From the NCBI RefSeq assembly GCF_009928485.1, contig NZ_JAABNP010000024.1:1-64000 (forward strand): a stretch of 64,000 nt of DNA, written 5' to 3'. The notes below the pieces were generated by a model. The model worked only from the letters and a program-made list of their open reading frames with translations. It was not told the origin of the DNA and ran no database searches. This document shows, one piece after another, positions 36,273-44,473 of the stretch. This DNA is from Clostridium sp. C2-6-12 (GTDB lineage: Bacteria; Bacillota; Clostridia; Clostridiales; Clostridiaceae). The translations under genes were made by a program, and so were the position numbers. Each line of letters starts with the position of its first letter. The stretch's first letter is position 1.

Positions 36273-36830
36273 ATGAATATTGCTTATATAAGAGTAAGTA
36301 CAGTTGAACAAAATGAAAGCAGACAATTAGAAGGATTAGAAAAGTATAATATAGATAAAATATTTCAAGAGAAAGTATCAGCAAAAGATTCTAATAGACC
36401 TCAGCTTAATGCTATGTTAGATTTTGCCAGAGAGGGAGATATAATTTATGTTTGGGATTTTAGTAGATTAGCAAGAAGCACTAAAGATTTATTAAATATA
36501 GCAGAGCAGTTAGAAAATAAAAAAATTAATTTAATTAGTATAAAAGAAAAGTTAGATACTGGTACAGCTACAGGAAAACTAATGTTAACAATGATAGGAG
36601 CTATTAATGAATTTGAAAGAGCAAATCTTTTAGAAAGGCAAAGAGAAGGAATTGCAATTGCAAAGAGAGAAGGCAAATTTAAAGGAAGAAAAGCTATTGA
36701 ATATCCTGATAAATGGGCAGAAGTATATCTGGAGTGGAAGGAGAGAAGAATAACAGGGATTAAAGCAATGGAAAAGCTAAACCTAAAAAGAAATACATTT
36801 TATAAATTGGTAAGAGAATATAAGAAGTAA
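36273..36830 (+). CDS. serine recombinase (resolvase/invertase family)
   Basis: 185 residues. The catalytic serine is in YIRVSTVEQNE (S9), the Arg cluster in VWDFSRLARSTKDL, and the long E-helix follows GKLMLTMIGAINEFERANLLERQREGIA. A short C-terminal helix-turn-helix (ITGIKAMEKLNLKRNTFYKLVRE) binds DNA. It is typical of small resolvases of plasmids and islands; a role in dimer resolution or inversion is likely. I found no obvious paired crossover sites beside it. RBS AAAGGATTG. Confidence 0.92.
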   Translation: MNIAYIRVSTVEQNESRQLEGLEKYNIDKIFQEKVSAKDSNRPQLNAMLDFAREGDIIYVWDFSRLARSTKDLLNIAEQLENKKINLISIKEKLDTGTATGKLMLTMIGAINEFERANLLERQREGIAIAKREGKFKGRKAIEYPDKWAEVYLEWKERRITGIKAMEKLNLKRNTFYKLVREYKK

Positions 36831-37038
36831 CTTAATAACACTATTAGCATTTAATAAAAAGCTAGCAGTATATACATGGCGAATATATGATACTATAATT
36901 TATACAGGAATAAAAAAGGAATAAAAAAATTTTAAATATGTATGTAAAAATAATCAAAAATATGAATAAAGTTATATATGTACAATATATGTCCATGTTA
37001 ATTGGTATAATAAATGTATATATATGGTGGTGAAGTTT
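36831..37038 (+). promoter_or_regulatory. promoter region of WYL regulator
   Basis: TTGGTATAAT at 37002-37011 is an extended -10 element 28 bp before the start, and the stretch 36965-37000 contains overlapping inverted words (ATATATGTACAATATAT). Such an inverted repeat next to the start is a plausible autoregulatory operator. Confidence 0.4.
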
Positions 37039-38010
37039 ATGGAAGAAAAAGACTGTAAGGTAAGTAGAGTTTTGCACATTTTTGAAAAATTAATTTCTGG
37101 AGATATAGTCAATAAAAGGGAATTAGCAGATATATTTAAAGTTAATGATAAGACAATCCAAAGAGATATTGATGAAATTAGAAATTATTTAATAGATAAA
37201 AGAAATGATTATAACGTAAAAATTAGATATTCTCGAAAAAATAGAGGATATTTAATGGAAGAAAGCTCAAATAAAAAGCTTAATTGTGAAGAGCTTTTAG
37301 CAATAACGAAGATAATATTGGAAAGTAGAGCTTTTAATAAAGAAGAAATGAATCATTTGATTAATATATTATTAAATGAAGTTAATTTTGAAAAAAGAAA
37401 GCATATTAAAGAGCTTATACGAAATGAATTATTTAATTTTGTACCATTACAGCATAATAAAAAAATTTTAAAACTACTGTGGGAATTAAGTGAAATTATT
37501 AGACATAAGGAAATTACTGAAATTTCATATATTAAAGTAACTAATGAAAATGTAACTAGAATAATAAAGCCAGTTGCAATAATATTTTCAGAATATTATT
37601 TTTATCTCATAGCGTATTCAGCTGATGTTGAATACGATGATCCAACAATATTTAGAATAGATAGAATTCTAGATTATAAAAAAATAGGGCAAAGGTTTTA
37701 TATTAATGATTGTAAGAGATTTGAAGATGGAGAGTTTAGAAAAAGAATACAATTTATGTACCAAGGGAAGTTGTCTAAAGTTAAGTTTGAATATTGTGGA
37801 GTATCAATAGAGCATATTTTAGATAGATTACCAACAGCTGAAATTAAGCAAGTCACTGAAAACAAGTATTTAGTTGAAACGGAAGTTTATGGACAAGGAA
37901 TAATTATGTGGATACTAAGTCAAGGTAAAAATATTAAATTAATTGAACCAGTAGAGATGATATTAAGAGTAAAAGAAGAACTAATTAAAATATTAGAAAA
38001 TTATAATTAA
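37039..38010 (+). CDS. WYL-domain transcriptional regulator
   Basis: 323 residues from ATG 37039 (GGTGGTG at 37027-37033 as ribosome site). An N-terminal winged HTH (LHIFEKLISGDIVNKRELADIFKVNDKTIQRDIDEI) is followed by a WYL domain (IRHKEITEISYIKV..IFSEYYFYLIAYS, IFRIDRILDY) and a WCX extension (RKRIQFMYQGKLSKVKFEYCG). WYL domains sense nucleic-acid or nucleotide signals and commonly control phage defence operons. It lies 27 bp before three co-directional unknown genes and probably regulates them. Confidence 0.9.
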   Translation: MEEKDCKVSRVLHIFEKLISGDIVNKRELADIFKVNDKTIQRDIDEIRNYLIDKRNDYNVKIRYSRKNRGYLMEESSNKKLNCEELLAITKIILESRAFNKEEMNHLINILLNEVNFEKRKHIKELIRNELFNFVPLQHNKKILKLLWELSEIIRHKEITEISYIKVTNENVTRIIKPVAIIFSEYYFYLIAYSADVEYDDPTIFRIDRILDYKKIGQRFYINDCKRFEDGEFRKRIQFMYQGKLSKVKFEYCGVSIEHILDRLPTAEIKQVTENKYLVETEVYGQGIIMWILSQGKNIKLIEPVEMILRVKEELIKILENYN

Positions 38011-38036
38011 GGGATTAATTTAGTGGAGGAATAAGA

Positions 38037-39455
38037 ATGGATGATGGTGTATTACAGAATAGTTCGCTTGTGAAAAATCTTAATGATATGGCAAAAGAAT
38101 ATGAAGGGTATAGTGTGACGAAAGAATACAATAGAGGATTATATCAAGATGATAAAGCAATGGAAAAATGTATTGACGAAGCTTTTGATGGTAGAAAAAC
38201 TATCATTAGTGATCTTACTGGTAAAACATTGCATAGAGATAATAAAGCAGCGGATCGTAAATATGGAGAAAAAGCAGCTACTAGTCATAGAGCTGAACCT
38301 GACCATGATGATCCTTTAGCTAAAATACATGGTAGAAATAAAAACAAAAAATACATAAATGATGTAGACCTAAAAGATGTAGGTAATAGAAAAGATAATT
38401 TGAAAGCAAAGCCAATGAATGTTAATAGATCAAAAAGAGAAGCATCGAATATAGAAGCCCTAAAAAAGAAAAAATATTCACAAGAGATAACAACTACAGG
38501 GAAAGTAAAGGAAGTTATTAGAGGAAAAAAGAATGAATTAGAATCAGATTTTTTATTAAATAAAAGAGTTGTTGAAAGAGGTACCGTTGTTAATGCTAAT
38601 AAAATAGTTTCTACTGTTGCAAAAAGTGGAGATACAGTTATTAATACATCAGTTATTGTTGGGGAAAGTTTTCAAAAAGGTGCTAAGCAATCAGTAGCAG
38701 CAGCGGCTATTCCGCTTACTGTTGAAGCAATAAGACGATTATATAATGTTGCAGAAGGGGAGGAAAAATTATCAGAGGTAGTAAAAGATATTGGAAAGAA
38801 TGCAGGACAAATTGTAATTATTGGTGGAGCAAAAAATATAATGCTTAATGGTGTTAGTTTTGTTTTTAAAAAAAATGGAAAAGAAAATTTATTAAGAATT
38901 CTTAATAGTAATGAAGTAGCACAAATTATAGCTGTAGCAATGATTGTTAAAGATTCAGCCTTTAAATATATAAATTGTGAAATAGATGGAGAACAATTTT
39001 TAGAAGAAGTTCAGGAACAAGGTATTGTAATGACATCAGGTTTAATAGGAGCAATTGCAGGTAGTATATTAATTCCTATACCTGTAGTTGGGCAAATGGT
39101 TGGTTCTTTTATTGCATCTACAGTTTGTGCTGGCATATTTAGAGAATATCATAATATTAATGTATATAAAATTAAAGAAAACGAAATCAGTAAAATATGT
39201 TCAGATGCATTAGATGAAATAAAGAAGCAACAAGATATATTGAAAGACATTATAAATAAAGAATTTACAGAATGGGATGATAAATTTAAGCTAGGGCTAA
39301 AAAATATTTATGATGCAACTATTGCCAATGATGTAGAAGGAATTGCTAAAGGCTTAGATAAAATACTGAATACTTTTAAGGAAAATATAAAGTTTGAGAC
39401 ATATAAAGAATTTGATGAATTTTTTATGGATGAAAGTAATGTATTAAGATTATAA
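38037..39455 (+). CDS. HNH-like / glycine-zipper membrane-inserting protein, function unknown
   Basis: 472 residues, RBS TGGAGGAATAAG. Residues about 84-134 look like an HNH-type nuclease core: the run PDHDDPLAKIH (H90, H98), then a GN..NL stretch (about 117-124) and NVNRSKRE (N130), as in HNH enzymes using D-H..N..N-R-S-K. A basic linker (about 135-175) follows. In the C-terminal half is a glycine-zipper hydrophobic stretch (SGLIGAIAGSILIPIPVVG, about residues 333-355) that could insert in a membrane, and a helical tail. A nuclease joined to a pore-like segment is unusual. Nearest role: toxin-like effector of the WYL-controlled operon; unproven. Confidence 0.6.
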   Translation: MDDGVLQNSSLVKNLNDMAKEYEGYSVTKEYNRGLYQDDKAMEKCIDEAFDGRKTIISDLTGKTLHRDNKAADRKYGEKAATSHRAEPDHDDPLAKIHGRNKNKKYINDVDLKDVGNRKDNLKAKPMNVNRSKREASNIEALKKKKYSQEITTTGKVKEVIRGKKNELESDFLLNKRVVERGTVVNANKIVSTVAKSGDTVINTSVIVGESFQKGAKQSVAAAAIPLTVEAIRRLYNVAEGEEKLSEVVKDIGKNAGQIVIIGGAKNIMLNGVSFVFKKNGKENLLRILNSNEVAQIIAVAMIVKDSAFKYINCEIDGEQFLEEVQEQGIVMTSGLIGAIAGSILIPIPVVGQMVGSFIASTVCAGIFREYHNINVYKIKENEISKICSDALDEIKKQQDILKDIINKEFTEWDDKFKLGLKNIYDATIANDVEGIAKGLDKILNTFKENIKFETYKEFDEFFMDESNVLRL

Positions 39456-39478
39456 ATTTATATTAGCAGGTGGATATA

Positions 39479-40258
39479 ATGAGTTTTATTTTTAATATGA
39501 TAAAAGCAGATAAAAATAATGAAAAAGCAGACAAGATAAATATAAAGGCATTTGAAAAAATAGAAGAAGCAAAAATAAATCAAAAAAAATATCAAGAAAA
39601 TATGGATATGTCATTAGAGAAATTAATTAATAGAAAAAAGGGTATATTATCTACTTCCATAAGAGAGTTTTTAGAGATTTATGAAAAAATAATGAAAATA
39701 GATTTTGAAGAAGGAGATGGTATAAAAGAATTATCGATGAATATGTTTGCACCAGAGGTTGTAAATGAATTGAAGAATACAGTAACTACAGCAGTAGGTA
39801 ATCAACTAACAACTAAGCAAGCTATTATTACATATCTATTTGGCGGTATTTCAGGAATTATTGCTAAAGAAGCTGAAATGAATTTAGGGGTAGCCAATAT
39901 TAGAAAAAGACAGGCAAATGTAATAGAGGCCCATTCAGAAACAATATGTATTGCTCTAAATGCAATTATTCAGAGATGTGATAGAATATCCGAAATATTA
40001 GCAAAACTAAATTTATTATTTATGAAGAGTATTAAAACAACTGGTGAAATAATAAGTCAAAAGGGAATGAATAGATTAAATTATACTAAATCTGATAAAG
40101 AAGCAATAATGACTTGCATTAATATTGCTTCAACTATAAAAAAAATATTGGATACTAAATTATTTGATGAAAAGGGTGAAATAACAAAACAATCAATTGA
40201 AGCAATTCAAATTGGGGATCAATATTTAAATGAAATTAATAATACTATTAATAAATAG
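39479..40258 (+). CDS. helical protein of WYL operon, function unknown
   Basis: 259 residues from ATG 39479 with AGGTGG at 39466-39471; an in-frame GTG at 39470 overlaps that site. Almost entirely alpha-helical with a charged N-terminus (KADKNNEKADKINIKAFEKIEE) and one short hydrophobic gly-rich stretch (AIITYLFGGISGIIAKEA, about residues 120-137). It starts 24 bp after the previous gene. Both proteins having a gly-rich hydrophobic segment suggests that they act together at the membrane. Confidence 0.6.
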   Translation: MSFIFNMIKADKNNEKADKINIKAFEKIEEAKINQKKYQENMDMSLEKLINRKKGILSTSIREFLEIYEKIMKIDFEEGDGIKELSMNMFAPEVVNELKNTVTTAVGNQLTTKQAIITYLFGGISGIIAKEAEMNLGVANIRKRQANVIEAHSETICIALNAIIQRCDRISEILAKLNLLFMKSIKTTGEIISQKGMNRLNYTKSDKEAIMTCINIASTIKKILDTKLFDEKGEITKQSIEAIQIGDQYLNEINNTINK

Positions 40259-40285
40259 AAGAAGAAATTTATTGGAGGTTGTGAA

Positions 40286-42100
40286 ATGAAAAAAGTTATT
40301 ATATCAGAGAAATGTGTATCATGTGGAGCATGTGCATTAGAATGTGATGTTTTTGAAGAATCACCTAATGGAAAAGCTGCAATTAATAATAAAATTGAAT
40401 TAGATGATAATATTACAAAAAAAATATTAAAAATAGCTAACGAGTGTCCAGTTAAGGCAATAGAAATAATTGAGGATAAAATAGTAAAATCACAAGGAAA
40501 AGAAGGGTTAAAGGAAGTAAGTAATTTATTAAAAAAAGAATTAATAGATTCACAAATTGCAAAACCACAGATTGATGATTATAAATTTAATAAAGAAGAG
40601 TATAGAATTCCAGTTTCAGCAGGTTATGGTGAATATAGATATGATTATAAGTCAGATGATAAAGCTGTACAAGCAGGATTAAAAGAGTTTGATAGAGTAA
40701 TGTATTCTCAAAGGAAGGCATTAATACAACAGGTTTTAGTAGAATACAAATTTAAAAGTTTAAAAAAATATTCAGAATACGAAATGAAAGATGGAAATTA
40801 TTATTATGATTTAAAGAAGAAAATTGAGCAAATATTAATAAAAGTGGAGAGAGAAGCCAAATCAATTAGTAATAATAAAATTTCATTACCAAATAATTTT
40901 AGCATATTTGAAGTAAAACCTGATTTTGGACATGATGACATGATAGTATATCAACTTAGACACTTTGAAGAATTATGGTTTACTAATGACATTATGAATG
41001 AATTAGAATCGTTGCATTGGTATGATACTTATGTTGATACAGACGATATGGAAGATAGCAGGGGAAAAGATGTATATTGTTATAAAAATATATATAAGGT
41101 AAGTGAATTATTTGGAAAGCATATATTAGATGAAGTAGTATATGTATTAAGTGGGGCAGATGGGGCTCAAAAAATAGTTAATGAGGCACTAAATAAGTAT
41201 ATAGATTTAGCGAATAAAGAAATAAATAAAAAAGTAGAAATATTTTATAATGCTATAAAGAATAGTGGTTTAATAAATGAAAATTATAAAGTAAATAAAG
41301 AAAAAAATTATAGTGATGAAAAAAAGATAACAGTGGCAGCAAGGGAAAAAGATGAAGTAGATGTAAATCCTAAATTAGATAAAAGAGAAGAATTTACATG
41401 GACTACAAATTTAAATGTATGTCCCAAAACAGCAATGGATTATGCATGTTTAGTAAGTGCAGCTAATTCTACAATAATAAAAGAGGTTGCATTACCAATG
41501 AGTTCAGATTTTGAAGAATGCGACAAATGGTTAAGGGATAATGTTGCGAATAGTATTATTTTATCAATGATAGCGTTATATAGAGATTTAAAGAAAGAAT
41601 TAGAACATAGGGAAATTGGCTTATCAGATGATTATATTCAAAATTGGATTAGAGAGAATGCTAATTCAATTAAACTTGCAAGTGATTATAGAAGAGATTT
41701 AGAGTCGGTAATTAGAGAACTTATTAAATTAGGAGATGTCATGACAGTGGAAACAAGAGAAGAATTTACAGGGACTACAAATTTAGATGTAAATCCCAAA
41801 ACATTAATGGATTATGCATGTTTAGTAAGTGCTGCAAATTATACCTCAATTATTGAAAAGGAACTCCCAGATGATAATATAGAAAGTTATAAGAAATGGT
41901 TAAAAGATAATGTAGGAAACAGTATTATATTATCAATGATGGAATTATATAAAGAAATTAATAAAGAATTAGATAATAGAAAAATTAGAATATCTGATAG
42001 CATTATTCAAGATTGGATAAAAGAAAATGCTAATTCAATTAAACTTGCAACTAACTATAGAGGGAATTTAGATCTAGTAATTAAAGAGATTACCAAATAG
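40286..42100 (+). CDS. ferredoxin-fused protein with tandem C-terminal domain, function unknown
   Basis: 604 residues, RBS TTGGAGGTTG. Residues 1-60 are a complete single-[4Fe-4S] ferredoxin (C10, C13, C16, C54 in CVSCGAC..ECPVKAIEI; extra C20), similar in layout to the free ferredoxin at 17.4 kb. A helical middle region (about 70-360) follows. The C-terminus holds two copies of a domain of about 115 residues (367-480 and 491-604), each starting REEFT.TTNL and containing MDYACLVSAAN, SIILSM and ENANSIKLA. No known defence or recombination protein with this build is familiar to me. Last gene of the WYL operon. Confidence 0.7.
   Translation: MKKVIISEKCVSCGACALECDVFEESPNGKAAINNKIELDDNITKKILKIANECPVKAIEIIEDKIVKSQGKEGLKEVSNLLKKELIDSQIAKPQIDDYKFNKEEYRIPVSAGYGEYRYDYKSDDKAVQAGLKEFDRVMYSQRKALIQQVLVEYKFKSLKKYSEYEMKDGNYYYDLKKKIEQILIKVEREAKSISNNKISLPNNFSIFEVKPDFGHDDMIVYQLRHFEELWFTNDIMNELESLHWYDTYVDTDDMEDSRGKDVYCYKNIYKVSELFGKHILDEVVYVLSGADGAQKIVNEALNKYIDLANKEINKKVEIFYNAIKNSGLINENYKVNKEKNYSDEKKITVAAREKDEVDVNPKLDKREEFTWTTNLNVCPKTAMDYACLVSAANSTIIKEVALPMSSDFEECDKWLRDNVANSIILSMIALYRDLKKELEHREIGLSDDYIQNWIRENANSIKLASDYRRDLESVIRELIKLGDVMTVETREEFTGTTNLDVNPKTLMDYACLVSAANYTSIIEKELPDDNIESYKKWLKDNVGNSIILSMMELYKEINKELDNRKIRISDSIIQDWIKENANSIKLATNYRGNLDLVIKEITK
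41384..42097 (+). repeat. tandem duplication inside the ferredoxin-fusion gene
   Basis: Unit 1 begins at 41384 and unit 2 at 41756. DNA is nearly identical in places (for example TTAATGGATTATGCATGTTT in unit 2 with its close match in unit 1), so the duplication is fairly recent. Confidence 0.85.
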
Positions 42101-42111
42101 GTTGGATGGTA

Positions 42112-42143
42112 AAGAAAAAATGATGTTAAGATAGTTTTTTCTT
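42112..42143 (+). terminator. weak terminator after ferredoxin-fusion gene
   Basis: AAGAAAAAA (42112-42120) pairs with TTTTTTCTT (42135-42143). All A-T but one pair, so low stability. Confidence 0.4.
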
Positions 42144-42226
42144 ATGGATGGTATTAGTTAAAAATTTTAAATATATATTATATCTATGAATAAAAGATAA
42201 ATGTATATTTGAAAGGAGATTTTATT

Positions 42227-43162
42227 ATGGTAGATATAGTAACTAATACTAAAAATATGACAAGAGAAGAATGGTTACAGTGGAGAAAAGAAGGTATAGG
42301 TGGCTCTGATGTTTCAATTATATGTGGTATTAATAAATATAAATCAGCATTAGAACTTTGGATGGAAAAGAGAGGTTATAAAGAAAGTGAAGAAGCTGGA
42401 GAAAGTGCTTATTGGGGAAGTACATTAGAACCAATTATAAGAGAAGAATTTACTAAAAGAACAAATTTAGAAGTTGATACTATTAGTTTGATGCTTAAGC
42501 ATCCAGAATTTGATTTTATGTTGGCTAATGTAGATGGTATTGTTAATGATAATGAAGGTAAGAAGTGTATATTTGAAGCTAAGACAGCATCAGCTTATAA
42601 ATTAGACCAATGGAAGGATGATGAGATTCCAGAAGAATATATGCTTCAAATACAACACTATATGGCTGTATTAAATTATGAAAGAACATATATAGCAGTT
42701 TTAATAGGTGGCAATACATTTAAGTATAAAGTAGTTTATAGAGATGAAGAATTAATTGACATGATTATAGAAATTGAAAAGAATTTCTGGAATTGCGTAC
42801 TTAATGATATACCACCAAATATTGATGGTTCTGAAAGCTGTACCAATTTATTAAATAACTTATATCCTAAAGCTAAGAAGAATTGCTCAATTATATTACC
42901 AAGTGAAGCAGAAGAGATTATTAATGAATATAATATAAATAAAGAAAAAGAGAAATTTTATTCAGATAAGAAAGATGAATGTATTAATAAAATAAAAGCA
43001 ATGATGGAAGATAATGAAGCAGGAGCAATTAATAATTCAATTGTTACTTGGAAAAATACTTCAACTGAAAGACTTGATAGTAAGAAGCTAAAAGAAGAGC
43101 AATCAGAAATTTATGAAAAATATATAAAGAAAACTACAACAAGGAGATTTTTAATTAAATGA
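42227..43162 (+). CDS. YqaJ-type viral recombinase/exonuclease
   Basis: 311 residues from ATG 42227, AAAGGAG at 42210-42216. Lambda-exonuclease-like PD-(D/E)XK fold of the YqaJ family: WLQWRKEGIGGSDVSIICGINKYKS at the start, GSTLEPIIREEF, the catalytic DFMLANVDGIV and CIFEAKTA (E-x-K), then MLQIQHYMAVL. It resects double-strand ends for annealing recombination. The putative annealing protein gene lies 1.3 kb downstream, the usual partner. Ends exactly at a terminator. Confidence 0.93.
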   Translation: MVDIVTNTKNMTREEWLQWRKEGIGGSDVSIICGINKYKSALELWMEKRGYKESEEAGESAYWGSTLEPIIREEFTKRTNLEVDTISLMLKHPEFDFMLANVDGIVNDNEGKKCIFEAKTASAYKLDQWKDDEIPEEYMLQIQHYMAVLNYERTYIAVLIGGNTFKYKVVYRDEELIDMIIEIEKNFWNCVLNDIPPNIDGSESCTNLLNNLYPKAKKNCSIILPSEAEEIINEYNINKEKEKFYSDKKDECINKIKAMMEDNEAGAINNSIVTWKNTSTERLDSKKLKEEQSEIYEKYIKKTTTRRFLIK

Positions 43163-43195
43163 TCCTAGTACTAGAAATGGTACTAGGATTTTTTA
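43162..43195 (+). terminator. terminator after yqaJ-type gene
   Basis: ATCCTAGTAC (43162-43171) pairs with GTACTAGGAT (43180-43189), followed by TTTTTT. Confidence 0.85.
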
Positions 43196-43223
43196 CGCTT
43201 AAATTCAGAAAGGAAGATGTTTT

Positions 43224-43535
43224 ATGTTTAAGAAGGAAAAGAGATATATTACTAATGGAGTAAATTCAGATGTAGATATTAGATTGCAAATTTTAATGTG
43301 GGGTTTAATAGATAAATTGAAAGAAAATAATAGTTTTCAATTAGATTATTTGCAGGTATTTAATATTTGTAAGAATGATTATAGGATTCTGCTAGAGCAT
43401 ACTCAGGCAGTACCAGAATATAAGAAGTTATATGAAATAAAGAATATGGGAGACATAGAGCTTGAGGAAAAATTAAAGTTATTTGTTATAGATGATGTAG
43501 AACATTCAACAATGTTATTAGCACAAGAATATTAA
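43224..43535 (+). CDS. DUF960-like protein
   Basis: 103 residues. The pattern KRYITNGVNSDVDIRLQILMWGLIDKLKE and LDYLQVFNICKNDYRILLEHTQAVPEYKKLYE matches DUF960 proteins known from phages and conjugative elements; function unknown. RBS AGAAAGGAAG. It starts a run of small island genes leading to the annealing protein. Confidence 0.7.
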   Translation: MFKKEKRYITNGVNSDVDIRLQILMWGLIDKLKENNSFQLDYLQVFNICKNDYRILLEHTQAVPEYKKLYEIKNMGDIELEEKLKLFVIDDVEHSTMLLAQEY

Positions 43536-43548
43536 GGAGGGAATAAAG

Positions 43549-44139
43549 GTGATAGGAAATTCGCATATAATAAATAAATTTTTTACGAATGAATTAAGCA
43601 GGTTAACTGAAAAATATAATAATTTAGATGTTAATAAGATAAGTGGAATTGAAGAATTAATGAATAAGATAACAGATGAAGAACTTAAAGAAGAACTCTA
43701 TTTAGATTTTAATAAGGTATTGGAGCTTGTTAAAAAGCTTGGAGATGATTTTGAAGAAGCTATATTAAATATTTATGTGTTTATAAATAAAAATGATGAA
43801 TTTATAGACATTGAAAAGGCAAAGCAAATATATGAGGAAGTGAGTTATAAAGGATATTATACAGATCAGGATATAATAATTTATTCAAGGTTAGAAGACA
43901 TTAGAGATTATATAAAAGATAACATAAGTGATATTATGGGCAACTCTTATGAAGTAGATAGGTTATTTGATAAAGATACACTAATTGATTATCTAATAGA
44001 TGGTAAAAGCATTGAAGATATAGGAAAAGAACTTGTTGGCAATGAATCAGAATATGAAGAGATTTTAGATATAAAACCAGAGCTTATATGCACTAATAAA
44101 AATAATGAAAGATATTATTATGCAAAATTAAATGTCTAA
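43549..44139 (+). CDS. hypothetical island protein (196 residues)
   Basis: Starts at GTG 43549 with AAGGAGGGA at 43535-43543, the site overlapping the previous stop. Acidic, helical, no motif recognised. It ends 15 bp before a highly structured 300-base stretch. Confidence 0.6.
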   Translation: MIGNSHIINKFFTNELSRLTEKYNNLDVNKISGIEELMNKITDEELKEELYLDFNKVLELVKKLGDDFEEAILNIYVFINKNDEFIDIEKAKQIYEEVSYKGYYTDQDIIIYSRLEDIRDYIKDNISDIMGNSYEVDRLFDKDTLIDYLIDGKSIEDIGKELVGNESEYEEILDIKPELICTNKNNERYYYAKLNV

Positions 44140-44153
44140 AGGAAGGTGATAGT

Positions 44154-44240
44154 GTGAAAGATAGGTTTTTGGTGTTGATAACACGACAAAAAGCCCTAAA
44201 CAGGGCAAAATTTAAAAATATTCGATTGGTAAAGGATTAA
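44154..44240 (+). CDS. possible 28-codon leader peptide
   Basis: GTG 44154 to TAA 44240, product MKDRFLVLITRQKALNRAKF.., basic. AAGGAAGGTG lies 7-15 bp upstream, a strong ribosome site, so it may be translated; it lies at the 5' side of the structured region and could be a leader peptide of a regulatory RNA. Equally it could be chance. Confidence 0.3.
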   Translation: MKDRFLVLITRQKALNRAKFKNIRLVKD

Positions 44241-44466
44241 TGATCCGAAAGCTATGGTATTGCACCTTGTTGCCATAACACCTGCATATTTACAATAATC
44301 TGACCATAGCTCCAGATTTGTAAATACCGGGAGAGCAACATATAAAAACACTGAAAAGGTGTAATTATAATACATCAATTTTACAATAAATACAAGTATT
44401 GTAAAGTTAAATGGGCTAAATCGGCACTTTTTCATTACTATTTGTGCCGGCGATAGCCGGAATGGA
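44157..44466 (+). ncRNA. candidate structured RNA upstream of annealing-protein gene
   Basis: Consecutive hairpins in about 300 bases: GTGTTgatAACAC (about 44172-44184), GCCCtaaacaGGGC (about 44194-44207), GGATtaatgATCC (44234-44246), AGCTATGGT with ACCATAGCT (44250-44258 with 44303-44311, a multibranch closing stem), ACACTgaaaAGGTGT (about 44348-44362, GNRA loop), a perfect 9-bp stem TTTACAATA/TATTGTAAA (about 44380-44406), CGGCAC/GTGCCG (about 44420-44451) and CCGGCgataGCCGG (about 44448-44461). GC content is higher than around it. No long ORF on the plus strand. Family not recognised. Confidence 0.55.
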
Positions 44467-44473
44467 GGTTTAT

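Noticed and set aside
41384..42097. Possible CRISPR or tandem repeat array
   Set aside because: The repeat is a two-copy coding duplication within one gene. No CRISPR-type short regular repeats were seen anywhere in the window.
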